Below are positions 19,774 to 27,694 of a stretch of 60,317 bases of DNA, one piece after another (position 1 is the stretch's first letter; each line of letters opens with the position of its first letter). The translations under genes and the position numbers were made by a program. The stretch is from Comamonadaceae bacterium (GTDB lineage Bacteria; Pseudomonadota; Gammaproteobacteria; Burkholderiales; Burkholderiaceae_C): contig JAJTGB010000003.1 of the NCBI GenBank assembly GCA_021298995.1, positions 1-60,317 of the forward strand. The letters are read 5' to 3'. The notes under the pieces are model-generated. The model was not told the origin of the DNA and searched no databases. It saw only the letters and a program-made list of their open reading frames with translations.

Positions 19774-20352
19774 TCATGCCCCTGAATCTTGATCGCCCAT
19801 GAGCTGGGCATCGACACCATCGCACAAACAGTGCAAAGCCAGTTGTTGAACTTCGCGAATGCGCACAGCGCGATCGTGGGGAACGCCCACATGCACGTCT
19901 GTTTCAAGCAGGGCTTTGGCCACAGCGCCGCCGCCTTTGCCCGTGAGGGCGATGACGGTCATGTCGCGTTCATGGGCTGCGTGCAAGGCCCGCATCAAGC
20001 CCTCTTCTTCACCGTTGGTGGTAAGCAGCAGAAGCACATCGCCGGCTTGCCCCAAGGCGCGCACTTGCCTGGCCAAACTGGCATAAGCAGGATCACCCAG
20101 GCCTTCGTGACGCAGCGCTATGGCAGCCAGCTCGGGTCGCTCGCGTTCAAATCCGCCGACAAACAAACTGGCGAAGTACTGCGCCAAAGCCGCCGAGCTG
20201 CCTTCACCGCACACCAGTACCTTGCCACCACTGGTGACGCAGGCCATGAGCGCCTGTACGCCCGCATCCAAGGGCTTGGCCAAGGTTTCGGCCGCTTGGT
20301 ATTGCAGGTCGGCGCTGTCGATGAAGTGTTGTTGAATGCGCAGGTCTAACAT
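19774..20352 (-). CDS. diaA: SIS-domain protein DiaA (DnaA-associating) / GmhA-like
   Basis: A 192-residue SIS-fold protein. The sugar-phosphate motif region is KVLVCGEGSSAALAQYFASLFVGG split around the glycines, followed by GDVLLLLTTNGEEEGLMRAL and VIALTGKGGG. DiaA binds DnaA and stimulates initiation; GmhA is the related heptose isomerase. The position between yraN and dolP favours DiaA. ATG at 20352 gives the normal N-terminus; an ATG 63 bases earlier overlaps the end of yraN. Confidence 0.82.
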   Translation of the reverse strand: MLDLRIQQHFIDSADLQYQAAETLAKPLDAGVQALMACVTSGGKVLVCGEGSSAALAQYFASLFVGGFERERPELAAIALRHEGLGDPAYASLARQVRALGQAGDVLLLLTTNGEEEGLMRALHAAHERDMTVIALTGKGGGAVAKALLETDVHVGVPHDRAVRIREVQQLALHCLCDGVDAQLMGDQDSGA

Positions 20353-20398
20353 GGGCTTGATGATACCCTTTGCCGATTCGATGGCACCAGAAAAGGCT

Positions 20399-20803
20399 TC
20401 AGTTAGAGGTGTCAAAAGCGGCCTTGACCCAAATCATGCCTTGCGGTTCCCAGGCAATGACGTCAAAACGGGCAGGTGGGAGGTGTTGCCAGCGCAACAA
20501 ATAATACCGCGCTGCAAAAATAATGCGCCGCTGTTTGATGGCGCTCACACTGCCCAATGCGCCGCCAAACCGACTTAAAGCGCGCTTTCGAACTTCCACA
20601 AACACCACCGTGCTGTCGGATTCTTGCAAAATGAGGTCAATTTCGCCACCACCCCGCCCGGGCGTTCGATAATTGCGCTGTAACAAGCGCAAGCCCTGTG
20701 CTTGCAGAAAATGCAGCGCCGCAATTTCTGCGGCATCGCCGGCTTCTTTGGTGCTTTGATGTGCCGAAGGTTTGCGTTGATTTGTTGGATTGAGGAACAC
20801 CAT
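20399..20803 (-). CDS. yraN: UPF0102 family protein YraN
   Basis: YraN proteins have a Holliday-junction-resolvase-like nuclease fold; no role is established. Visible are GDAAEIAALHFLQAQGLRLLQ split across the helix, NYRTPGRGGGEIDLI, and the VVFVEVRKRALSRFGG motif, matching the family's D...E-x-K-type site with R in place of K. The ATG at 20803-20801 has an AGAAGG site at ideal spacing. A longer upstream frame with ANQ repeats is antisense to the start of rsmI and not conserved. This start codon shares its first base with the rsmI TTG on the other strand. Confidence 0.85.
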   Translation of the reverse strand: MVFLNPTNQRKPSAHQSTKEAGDAAEIAALHFLQAQGLRLLQRNYRTPGRGGGEIDLILQESDSTVVFVEVRKRALSRFGGALGSVSAIKQRRIIFAARYYLLRWQHLPPARFDVIAWEPQGMIWVKAAFDTSN

Positions 20804-21849
20804 TGACATTACCTTCTGAACATTCTGAAGCGCCGCTCTTGCCAGCTGATTTGCCGCCTGATTTGCCGCCTGATTTGCCGGTGCCCAATGCCGTAGCCAC
20901 TGAGCTACCCAAAATTGGCGCCACGCTAACCTCGGTGTATGGCGCAGCCTTTCAGGCTGCCCGCGAGGCAGTGGGTCCGCAAAACCATCCCGCCAGCACA
21001 CTGTATGTGGTGGCCACCCCCATTGGCAATCTGGCCGACATCACCTTGCGCGCTTTGTATGTGATTGAAAGGGCCAACACCTTGGCATGCGAAGACACGC
21101 GGCACACACAGCAACTTCTGCGGGCTTATGGCTTAGACCGAAACAGCTCTCAACTGTTGGCCGTTCACCAGCACAACGAAGCCGAAGCGGCGGCCCAGGT
21201 CATCGCCCGATTGGCACAAGGTGAGCGCGTTGCTTATGTGAGTGATGCCGGCACACCCGCCATCAGCGATCCTGGCGCTCGCTTGGTAGCGGCCGTTGCA
21301 GCAGCGGGCTATCGGGTCATGCCTTTGCCTGGCGCCAGCAGTGTGACTACACTGTTAAGTGCAGCTGGCGTTGTGGGAGAAGCTGGCTTTGTGTTCACGG
21401 GCTTCTTGCCTTCCAAGGCAGCCGAAAGACAGCGCGCCATCGAAACGCTGAGCGGCGAGCCCCGTGCGGTGGTGCTGCTCGAGGCGCCTCATCGCATTGA
21501 AGCCCTGGCACAGGCTCTCAACATGTTAGGCAGCCGGCTCGTGACGGTCGGGCGTGAATTGACCAAACAATTTGAAACCGTGCACACCCTTGAAGCCCAC
21601 AAATTGACCGCTTGGTTTGCGGAACACACAGACCGTGTGCGAGGCGAATTTGCCTTGGTCATTCATGCGCTTGAAAAACCAAAAGCCGACCCCTCAGAGG
21701 CCTTAGACGCCGGCAGTTTGCGCACCTTGAAATTGCTGCTCACTGAACTGCCCTTGAAGACCGCCGTCAAAATGACCAGCGACATCACGGGCGCATCCAA
21801 AAATGTGCTTTATGACACTGCGTTGAGTTTGAAAAAGGGACTTGATTAA
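20803..21849 (+). CDS. rsmI: 16S rRNA 2'-O-ribose C1402 methyltransferase RsmI
   Basis: RsmI methylates the 2'-OH of C1402 in 16S rRNA using SAM. The tetrapyrrole-methylase fold is clear: LYVVATPIGNLADITLRAL, ACEDTRHTQQLL, VAYVSDAGTPAISDPGARLV and PLPGASSVTTLLSAAG. The start is uncertain. TTG at 20803 has a GAGGA site but gives about 65 residues before the fold, including a DLPP repeat, and collides with the yraN start. A GTG at 20935 gives a more usual N-terminus (304 residues) but lacks a good ribosome site. The product is secure; the start is not. Confidence 0.9.
   Translation: MTLPSEHSEAPLLPADLPPDLPPDLPVPNAVATELPKIGATLTSVYGAAFQAAREAVGPQNHPASTLYVVATPIGNLADITLRALYVIERANTLACEDTRHTQQLLRAYGLDRNSSQLLAVHQHNEAEAAAQVIARLAQGERVAYVSDAGTPAISDPGARLVAAVAAAGYRVMPLPGASSVTTLLSAAGVVGEAGFVFTGFLPSKAAERQRAIETLSGEPRAVVLLEAPHRIEALAQALNMLGSRLVTVGRELTKQFETVHTLEAHKLTAWFAEHTDRVRGEFALVIHALEKPKADPSEALDAGSLRTLKLLLTELPLKTAVKMTSDITGASKNVLYDTALSLKKGLD
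20848..20880. repeat. 12-bp tandem repeat at the rsmI/yraN divergence
   Basis: GATTTGCCGCCT occurs in nearly three tandem copies. In the rsmI frame it reads DLPPDLPPDLP. It lies either in a non-conserved N-terminal extension of rsmI or, if rsmI starts at 20935, in the promoter region between the two genes. Confidence 0.75.
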
Positions 21850-21886
21850 GCCCTCTGGATGCAAAAGGCCCGAACCATGTTGGCCT

Positions 21887-22795
21887 TCAGCGTTTGCGAA
21901 GACCCAGCCACATGACCGTGCCCACCACCAGCGCCGCGCCCATCAATTGAATGGGGGCAATGCTCTGGCCGAGCAGTGCCCACGCCAAGACCAAAGCGAA
22001 GATGGGCTCAACGTTCATGATGGCTGAGTTGCCCACCACGCCCAACTTGGGCAAAACGGTAAACAAAATGGTGAAGGCGGTGCCATACAAAAATGAGAGC
22101 ATGCCAAGGCCCCACCATCCTGCGGACGCCTGTGGCAAATGAAAGCCACCTTGGCTCATGGCAACCACCACTGCAAACACACCCACAATGCTCATCGAGG
22201 AAAAGGTGCGCAAACGGCCATCTAAGCCCGTGGTTTCATGTTGGGTGTAGACCAGCGCCAAACCAAAGGTGGCAGAAGCGGCCAATGCAAATGCCACACC
22301 ACTGCCAATTTGTGACCAGTGCTCGGCGGCGCCTAAACCAGACGCCGCGCCCATCACATCCAAAGCCAGGGCCAAACCCAGCAACAAAATGGGCATGCTC
22401 CAAAGCACCGCTTTTTCAGGTTGATGGCCATAAAGTACCCGTGCCCAAAAGGCTGTTGACAATGGGTAGGTGTTGAAAGCCAGCAAGGCCAAGGCCACAG
22501 GCAGTCTGGCCACCGAAGAGTACAAGCACACACTTTGAACGGCAATCAGAGCGCCAATGATGAGCATGTATTTTTTGTGATGCGCAGTCACTTGAATTTG
22601 TACTTTTTGCTGCCACAAAATCAAACCCACCACGATGGCGGTGAGCACGCTGCGAAAGGTCACCGCGGTGACCACATCGACACCATCGTTGAAGGCAAAG
22701 CGCGCAGCCACATGGTTGGCGCCCATCATGAAGGCGATGAGCAACAAGGTGACAAAGGCTGTGCTGGACAGCGATTTTGATGGTTCGGTCATACC
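21887..22795 (-). CDS. EamA/DMT family transporter
   Basis: A 302-residue inner-membrane protein with ten predicted helices in two EamA repeats. Typical features are MMGANHVAARFAFNDGVDVVTAVTFR split across helix 1-2 and NSAIMNVEPIFALVLAWALLGQ in the second repeat, where the conserved proline sits. Family members export or import metabolites; the substrate is not predictable. Its ATG lies one base past the stop of the PanE-like gene, so it is the last gene of the hpa operon as drawn. No terminator is obvious in the 37 bases before the convergent rsmI stop. Confidence 0.85.
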   Translation of the reverse strand, partial: GMTEPSKSLSSTAFVTLLLIAFMMGANHVAARFAFNDGVDVVTAVTFRSVLTAIVVGLILWQQKVQIQVTAHHKKYMLIIGALIAVQSVCLYSSVARLPVALALLAFNTYPLSTAFWARVLYGHQPEKAVLWSMPILLLGLALALDVMGAASGLGAAEHWSQIGSGVAFALAASATFGLALVYTQHETTGLDGRLRTFSSMSIVGVFAVVVAMSQGGFHLPQASAGWWGLGMLSFLYGTAFTILFTVLPKLGVVGNSAIMNVEPIFALVLAWALLGQSIAPIQLMGAALVVGTVMWLGLRKR

Positions 22796-22796
22796 G

Positions 22797-23798
22797 TCAT
22801 TGTGCAGGGTAGAGCCCGTGCACCCTGGCATGCAGGCGACTCAAGCCCAGCAGCGCATCGGTGTAAGGGGTACTGACTTGGGTGAGTTGACCCAACTCCC
22901 GCACCACACTGACCAAGGCATCGAGTTCGACGGCTTTGCCCGCTTCGACATCTTGCAACATGGATGTTTTGAAGGCGCCCAATTTGCGAGTGACCGCATG
23001 CCGGTCTTCAGGCGTTTGCGCAATGGGGATGCCGATCTTCTCGCCAATGAGCTTGGCCTCCAGCATGATTTGAGAAACAAAATTGCGCACCAAGTCGTCT
23101 TTCATGATCAGGTCGGTGGTGGCACCTGTGAACGCACTGATGGGATTGACCGTCATGTTGCCCCACAGCTTGTACCAAACATCTTTTTGAATTTGCGCCG
23201 ATGCGCTGGCGTTGAATCCAGCGGTTTGCAAATCGGCCACCAACTGCTGCACACGCAAACTCACGCTGCCTTGTTGCTCTGCAGGTTCGCCCAATATCAG
23301 GCCTTGGCCAAAATGATGGCGCACCACACCTGGCGCATCCAAAGAGCAACTGGCGTGCACCACACAACCCACCACATGCTGGCTTGGAATGGCGCGGCCA
23401 ATTTGGCCATCCGGGTCGATGGTTTTGAGACGAGTGCCTTGGAGTGCGCCACCAAAGCCGTCAAAAAACCACCAGGGCACACCGTTCATGGCCGGCATCA
23501 CCATGGTGTGGGGCGCCAGCAATGGCGCTATGTTGTTAGCAATATCGCGCATGCTTGGGGCCTTCACAGCCACAATCACCAAGTCCTGCGGGCCTAAATC
23601 GGCGGGGTTGGCGGATGCGCTGACTTGGGCACGGAGAATTTTTTCAGGGTCTTGCGTTTGAATGCATTGCAGCCCGTTTTTTTGCAGCGCTTGCAAGGTG
23701 TCGCCTCGCGCCACCACACTGATTGAATGACCCGTTTGGGCCAAGTGCACGCCAATCCAACCGCCAATGGCACCGGCACCGTAAATGCAAACTTTCAT
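22797..23798 (-). CDS. 2-dehydropantoate 2-reductase family (PanE-like) dehydrogenase
   Basis: A 333-residue NADP-dependent ketopantoate-reductase-fold protein. The nucleotide-binding motif is CIYGAGAIGGWIGVHLA at the N-terminus, followed by the VIVAVKAPSM segment. The catalytic-domain block is QKDVWYKLWGNMTVNPISAFTG, which holds the family lysine and asparagine. The ATG at 23798 overlaps the stop of the class II aldolase as ATGA, so it is coupled to that gene. In a catabolic operon it is more likely to reduce another 2-oxo acid than to serve pantothenate synthesis; that is inference. Confidence 0.85.
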   Translation of the reverse strand: MKVCIYGAGAIGGWIGVHLAQTGHSISVVARGDTLQALQKNGLQCIQTQDPEKILRAQVSASANPADLGPQDLVIVAVKAPSMRDIANNIAPLLAPHTMVMPAMNGVPWWFFDGFGGALQGTRLKTIDPDGQIGRAIPSQHVVGCVVHASCSLDAPGVVRHHFGQGLILGEPAEQQGSVSLRVQQLVADLQTAGFNASASAQIQKDVWYKLWGNMTVNPISAFTGATTDLIMKDDLVRNFVSQIMLEAKLIGEKIGIPIAQTPEDRHAVTRKLGAFKTSMLQDVEAGKAVELDALVSVVRELGQLTQVSTPYTDALLGLSRLHARVHGLYPAQ

Positions 23799-24604
23799 AA
23801 ACGATAACTTTCCTCGGGCTTGCACCACTGACGATCAACCTGTCGAATCAGGGCATCGAGCACATCGGTGCCGGCGCCGTGGTTGGGGTTGAATTGCAGT
23901 GCATCGCGTGTGCATTTGGCAGCGATCTCTTCGCGCACGGGTATGGCCTGCGAAGGGCCGCCCATGCTGAAGGTGGCCAATTGAATTTCGCAGGCGCGTT
24001 GCAAGGTCCAGAGAATGGCAAAGGTTTGCGGCAAGGTGGCGCCCCAAGACAGCAAGCCATGGTTGCGCAAAATCACAGCTTGTTTGTTGCCAATGCTTTG
24101 GAGCAGGCGGGGTGCTTCTTCTGAGTGGATGGTAATCCCTTCGAAGTCATGGTACGCAATCATGTTGTGCAACTGCGCCGTGTAAAAATTGGTTTGTTGC
24201 AAGCCGTCTTTCAGGCAAGCCACCGACACTCCTGCCGTGGTGTGGGTGTGCATCACACAATGTGCGTTAGGCAAGTTGTCGTGCAGCGCAGCATGCACTG
24301 TAAAGCCAGCAGGATTGACCGGGTAGGGAGAGCCGTCGAGTGCCTTGCCCTTCAAATCAATTTTCACCAAGTTGCTGGCGGTCACTTCGCTGTAGTGAAG
24401 GCCAAACGGATTGATTAAAAATTGTTTTTCTGTACCACTCACTTCTTTCGGCAAGCGCAAGGTGATGTGGTTGTAGATCATTTCGGTCCAACCCAGAAAA
24501 GCAAACACACGGTAGCAAGCGGCCAGCTGAACACGGGCTTCCCATTCTTGGGGATGCACATCGTGGCGCAATGAGCGCACAGGGGGCAGTTGGTGCGTCA
24601 GCAT
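23795..24604 (-). CDS. Class II aldolase/adducin family protein
   Basis: A 269-residue zinc-type aldolase/epimerase-fold protein. The metal-binding histidines are visible in the CVMHTHTTAGVSVACL segment (H-x-H) and in RNHGLLSWG. An N-terminal R-x-A-A-C-Y-R-V-F-A block matches the adducin-like subgroup. Members act as fuculose-phosphate-type aldolases or decarboxylases; many are uncharacterised. It follows hpaI by one base, so it is firmly in the hpa transcript, although the standard pathway needs no second aldolase. Confidence 0.85.
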   Translation of the reverse strand: MLTHQLPPVRSLRHDVHPQEWEARVQLAACYRVFAFLGWTEMIYNHITLRLPKEVSGTEKQFLINPFGLHYSEVTASNLVKIDLKGKALDGSPYPVNPAGFTVHAALHDNLPNAHCVMHTHTTAGVSVACLKDGLQQTNFYTAQLHNMIAYHDFEGITIHSEEAPRLLQSIGNKQAVILRNHGLLSWGATLPQTFAILWTLQRACEIQLATFSMGGPSQAIPVREEIAAKCTRDALQFNPNHGAGTDVLDALIRQVDRQWCKPEESYRL

Positions 24605-24605
24605 C

Positions 24606-25421
24606 TCAATACACCTGGCCTGACGTGGGCAAGGTCATGCCAGCGTCTGGTTTGAATTGGCGCACCAAGGCAGCTGTTTGGCGCACCAAAATTTGAGTGT
24701 CTAGGCCCACGGCCACAAACAAAGCGCCCAAGGACAAATAGTGTTTGGCTTGGGTCACATCCGAAGTCAAAATGCCGGGCGCTTTGCCTGCCTTCAAAAT
24801 GCAAGCAATGGCCTTTTCAATGGCATCTTGCACTTCAGGATGGTTGGGGTCGCCCACATGGCCCAAAGACGCCGACAAATCGGCAGGGCCAATGAACACG
24901 CCATCAACACCGGGCGTGTTGGCAATGGCTTCTAAGTTTTTCAAGGCTTCGCGGGTTTCGGCTTGCACCAACAAGCAAACCTGTGCATTGGCTTCTTTGG
25001 TGTAGTTGGGAAACATGCCCCAGCGTGAAGCCCGTGCGCCGCCCATGCCGCGCACACCACCTTGCCCATCGTTTTGCGGATAGCGCATGGCTTGCACACA
25101 TTGCGCGGCTTGCTCGGGTGTATCGATCATGGGGATGAGCAAGGTTTCAGCACCCAAATCCAAATACTGTTTGATCAGTGCGGTATCGCCCACCGGCACG
25201 CGCGCCACAGCGTGGTTGGCAGGATAGGCCGCAATGGCTTGGAGTTGTTGCTGAATGGTTTGCAAATTGTTGGGCGCATGCTCGCCATCAATCAGCAACC
25301 AATCAAAGCCCGCCATGGCGCACATCTCGGCGCTGTAACTGCTGGCCATGCCCAGCCACAGACCAATTTGGGCGCGGTTTTCAGTGAGGGCTTGTTTGAA
25401 ACGATTGACTGGCGTTTTCAT
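24606..25421 (-). CDS. hpaI: 4-hydroxy-2-oxoheptanedioate aldolase HpaI
   Basis: Class II pyruvate aldolase (HpcH/HpaI family), 271 residues. It splits 4-hydroxy-2-oxoheptanedioate into pyruvate and succinic semialdehyde, the last ring-cleavage step. The family blocks are [27 protein letters not shown] with the metal-site acids, [28 protein letters not shown] with the catalytic arginine, and [16 protein letters not shown]. It sits 10 bases after hpaH in pathway order. A succinic semialdehyde dehydrogenase is not in this window. Confidence 0.95.
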   Translation of the reverse strand: MKTPVNRFKQALTENRAQIGLWLGMASSYSAEMCAMAGFDWLLIDGEHAPNNLQTIQQQLQAIAAYPANHAVARVPVGDTALIKQYLDLGAETLLIPMIDTPEQAAQCVQAMRYPQNDGQGGVRGMGGARASRWGMFPNYTKEANAQVCLLVQAETREALKNLEAIANTPGVDGVFIGPADLSASLGHVGDPNHPEVQDAIEKAIACILKAGKAPGILTSDVTQAKHYLSLGALFVAVGLDTQILVRQTAALVRQFKPDAGMTLPTSGQVY

Positions 25422-25431
25422 GATATCTCTT

Positions 25432-26247
25432 TCAAATGAATTTAAATTGCAAACGACCTAACGCGCCATAGTCGGCATCGAACACATCGCCGACTTTGGC
25501 TGGAACTGGTTTTGTAAAGGAGCCGGCCAACACAATTTGGCCTGCTTTCAAATGCTCGCCCCAGGGGGCCAACTTGTTGGCAAGCCAAGCAATGCCAACA
25601 GCTGGATGGCCTTGGACACCCGCCGCCAGACCCGTCTCTTCAACCACCCCATTCAACTTCAAAATGGCGCCGCACCAGGGCAAGTTGGTGGTGAGGGGGT
25701 CGACTTTTTCGGCGCCCACCACAATGCCTGCATTGGCGGCGTTGTCGCTGATGGTGTCAAAGACTTTGCGCATGACTTTGGTGTCGCGGTCAAATTGTTC
25801 GATGCGTGCATCGATGATTTCAATGGCCGGCGTGACGTATTCTGTGGCTGCCAAAACTTCTGCCACCGTCACGTTGGGGCCCTGTAGATCTTTTTTCAAC
25901 ACGAAGGCCAATTCAACCTCAACGCGGGGCACCACAAAATTGGTGTGCGCAATGTCAAGCACTTTGCCTGACGAGCAGGTGTAGAGCATGTTGTCGAGCA
26001 AGGTGCCGTAATCGGGCTCGTCAATTTGGCTGGCTTGCTGCATGGCACGAGACGTCAGGCCAATTTTGTGTCCAATCACTTGACGCCCTTCTGCCAATTG
26101 CAGCGCCACCCAAGCGCGGCTCACACGGTAGCCGTCTTCAATGGTCATTTCTGGAAAGCGCTTGGAAAAGTGTGCCACCTGTTGGCGTGTTCTCTGCGCT
26201 TGCTGCAATTCTGCGGCCAGTTCTGCGATGCGTTTTGAATCAAACAT
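25432..26247 (-). CDS. hpaH: 2-oxo-hept-3-ene-1,7-dioate hydratase HpaH
   Basis: HpaH adds water to 2-oxo-hept-3-ene-1,7-dioate to give the substrate of HpaI. The 271-residue protein belongs to the FAH-like hydratase family with MhpD. Blocks include [40 protein letters not shown] with the metal-binding glutamates, [11 protein letters not shown], and the C-terminal [20 protein letters not shown]. Its spacing to hpaF and hpaI is 20 and 10 bases, consistent with one operon. Confidence 0.95.
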   Translation of the reverse strand: MFDSKRIAELAAELQQAQRTRQQVAHFSKRFPEMTIEDGYRVSRAWVALQLAEGRQVIGHKIGLTSRAMQQASQIDEPDYGTLLDNMLYTCSSGKVLDIAHTNFVVPRVEVELAFVLKKDLQGPNVTVAEVLAATEYVTPAIEIIDARIEQFDRDTKVMRKVFDTISDNAANAGIVVGAEKVDPLTTNLPWCGAILKLNGVVEETGLAAGVQGHPAVGIAWLANKLAPWGEHLKAGQIVLAGSFTKPVPAKVGDVFDADYGALGRLQFKFI

Positions 26248-26267
26248 TGTCTTCTTTTTCTATGCGC

Positions 26268-26723
26268 TTAAAGCGCTGCAAACAGGGGGTGGATGTTGTT
26301 GTGTTTGTTGTCAAACACTTCAGGGCCTTCATCAATTTGCAAAGTGATTCCAATGTGGCGTTTGGCAAACAAATCAGCAAAGTGTTTTTTCGTCACTTCG
26401 ACCAAAACTTCACCGACACGTTGATGCGTGGCCGCACTGCGTCCCTTGCCCATGCGAACATTCAAATAGACAAAGGCGTAATCTTCAGAGCCCCCATGCG
26501 GATTGCTGTCAAACATGGCAGCCTTTCGCCCACCAGCACCGCCATCGGCAACCGCGTAGTGCGGCGCCGGGTAAGCCAACACGCGGGTACCGCCAGTGGG
26601 GAAGACTTGTTTGCACGCTTCATCGACTACGCTCAACATGGCGTCGGCCAAGTCACGGCACAAGACTTTCATATTGGTTTCGGCGTCCAATTGACCGGTA
26701 TACAGAATGACCAAATGAGGCAT
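26268..26723 (-). CDS. hpaF: 5-carboxymethyl-2-hydroxymuconate isomerase HpaF
   Basis: HpaF tautomerises 5-carboxymethyl-2-hydroxymuconate for decarboxylation by HpaG. It is a tautomerase-superfamily protein of 151 residues. The N-terminal catalytic proline is in place: Met-Pro-His-Leu-Val-Ile-Leu-Tyr. Conserved blocks are YAFVYLNVRMGKGRS and the VEVTKKHFADLFAKR helix. It lies between hpaD and hpaH with short gaps. Confidence 0.92.
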   Translation of the reverse strand: MPHLVILYTGQLDAETNMKVLCRDLADAMLSVVDEACKQVFPTGGTRVLAYPAPHYAVADGGAGGRKAAMFDSNPHGGSEDYAFVYLNVRMGKGRSAATHQRVGEVLVEVTKKHFADLFAKRHIGITLQIDEGPEVFDNKHNNIHPLFAAL

Positions 26724-26744
26724 GAGAGTGCTTTCAAAAATAAA

Positions 26745-27692
26745 TCAGAGACGGCTCGCTCCCGCTGCGTAAACCGCGGCAGGATCTTTCAAGCTTTTGA
26801 GGTTGAGCGACTGCACTGACTGGCCCGCCTCGTCATGGACCGGGGTGACCGGAAACACTGCGTTGATTTGCCCGGTGCCAGAACTTGGGAAATAAGGCGT
26901 GACCACTTCGGCTTTGCCTTCATACCGATCCCAGCCCAAAACACCGAGCAACATGGCTGTGTCGTGCATGAAGCCTTCGCCATGGCCTTTGGCGGCGTAC
27001 TCAGGCAGCATGGCGCAGAAAGTTTTCCAATCGCCGCGCTGCCACATGTCAACCACGCCATGGTCTAACTGCTCTAGAAAAGGGCTCCACATTTTGTTGG
27101 CGTATTCGGGTGCCAAACCATTTTGTGCAAAGCGGTGCGACAAAGAACCGCTGGCAAAGAAGGCCACCTTGCCATCGTAGTGCTGCTCAACGGCACGGCG
27201 CATAGCCCAACCCAGTTGTGCACTTTCGGACAAAGAGTGCACCATGCACAGTGCAGACACCGAAATCACTTTGTAGTGCCTGTCGGCGTTCATGTAGCGC
27301 ATGGGCACCAAGGTGCCATATTCCAAAGCCAAGCTGGTGTGTTCGTGGGCCAAGGTGGTCACGCCCGCTTCATTGCAGGCTTTGGCCAAAATGTGTCCGA
27401 GTGCGGGATTGCCATCGTACTCATAGGGCATGTTGCTGATGAAATGCGGCAGTTCATTGCTGGTGTAGTTGCCCTTGAAGTGCACTGCGTTGTTCAAGTG
27501 GTAAGCCGAGTTCACCAGCCAATGCGTGTCAAACACCACAATGGTGTCAACGCCCATGGCGCGGCAGCGTCTGTCGATTTCATGGTGACCCTCAATGGCG
27601 GCTTGGCGAGTGCCTTTTTGCGGGCCGTCCAGCTCGCTCAAATACATGGACGGCACATGCGTGATTTTGGCCGCGAGTGAAACTTGACCCAT
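26745..27692 (-). CDS. hpaD: 3,4-dihydroxyphenylacetate 2,3-dioxygenase HpaD
   Basis: The ring-cleaving step: homoprotocatechuate plus oxygen gives 5-carboxymethyl-2-hydroxymuconate semialdehyde. It is a class III extradiol (LigB-fold) enzyme of 315 residues. Iron ligands are likely in THVPSMYLSEL near the N-terminus, VVFDTHWLVN, and the C-proximal DETGLxx-type glutamate region; LAHEHTSLALEYGTLVPMRYMN and FFASGSLSHRF are recognisable blocks. I use ATG at 27692 rather than 27707 because the later one lies 2 bases past the hpaE stop and matches the family N-terminus. Confidence 0.92.
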   Translation of the reverse strand: MGQVSLAAKITHVPSMYLSELDGPQKGTRQAAIEGHHEIDRRCRAMGVDTIVVFDTHWLVNSAYHLNNAVHFKGNYTSNELPHFISNMPYEYDGNPALGHILAKACNEAGVTTLAHEHTSLALEYGTLVPMRYMNADRHYKVISVSALCMVHSLSESAQLGWAMRRAVEQHYDGKVAFFASGSLSHRFAQNGLAPEYANKMWSPFLEQLDHGVVDMWQRGDWKTFCAMLPEYAAKGHGEGFMHDTAMLLGVLGWDRYEGKAEVVTPYFPSSGTGQINAVFPVTPVHDEAGQSVQSLNLKSLKDPAAVYAAGASRL

Positions 27693-27694
27693 GC

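Noticed and set aside
20804-21001. Upstream extension of yraN with ANQ repeats
   Set aside because: It is antisense to the rsmI 5' region, repetitive and not part of the UPF0102 domain; the start at 20803 has the better ribosome site.
22797-23798. PanE-like gene as the pantothenate enzyme
   Set aside because: Its coupling to a class II aldolase in an aromatic-acid operon makes another 2-oxo acid substrate more likely.
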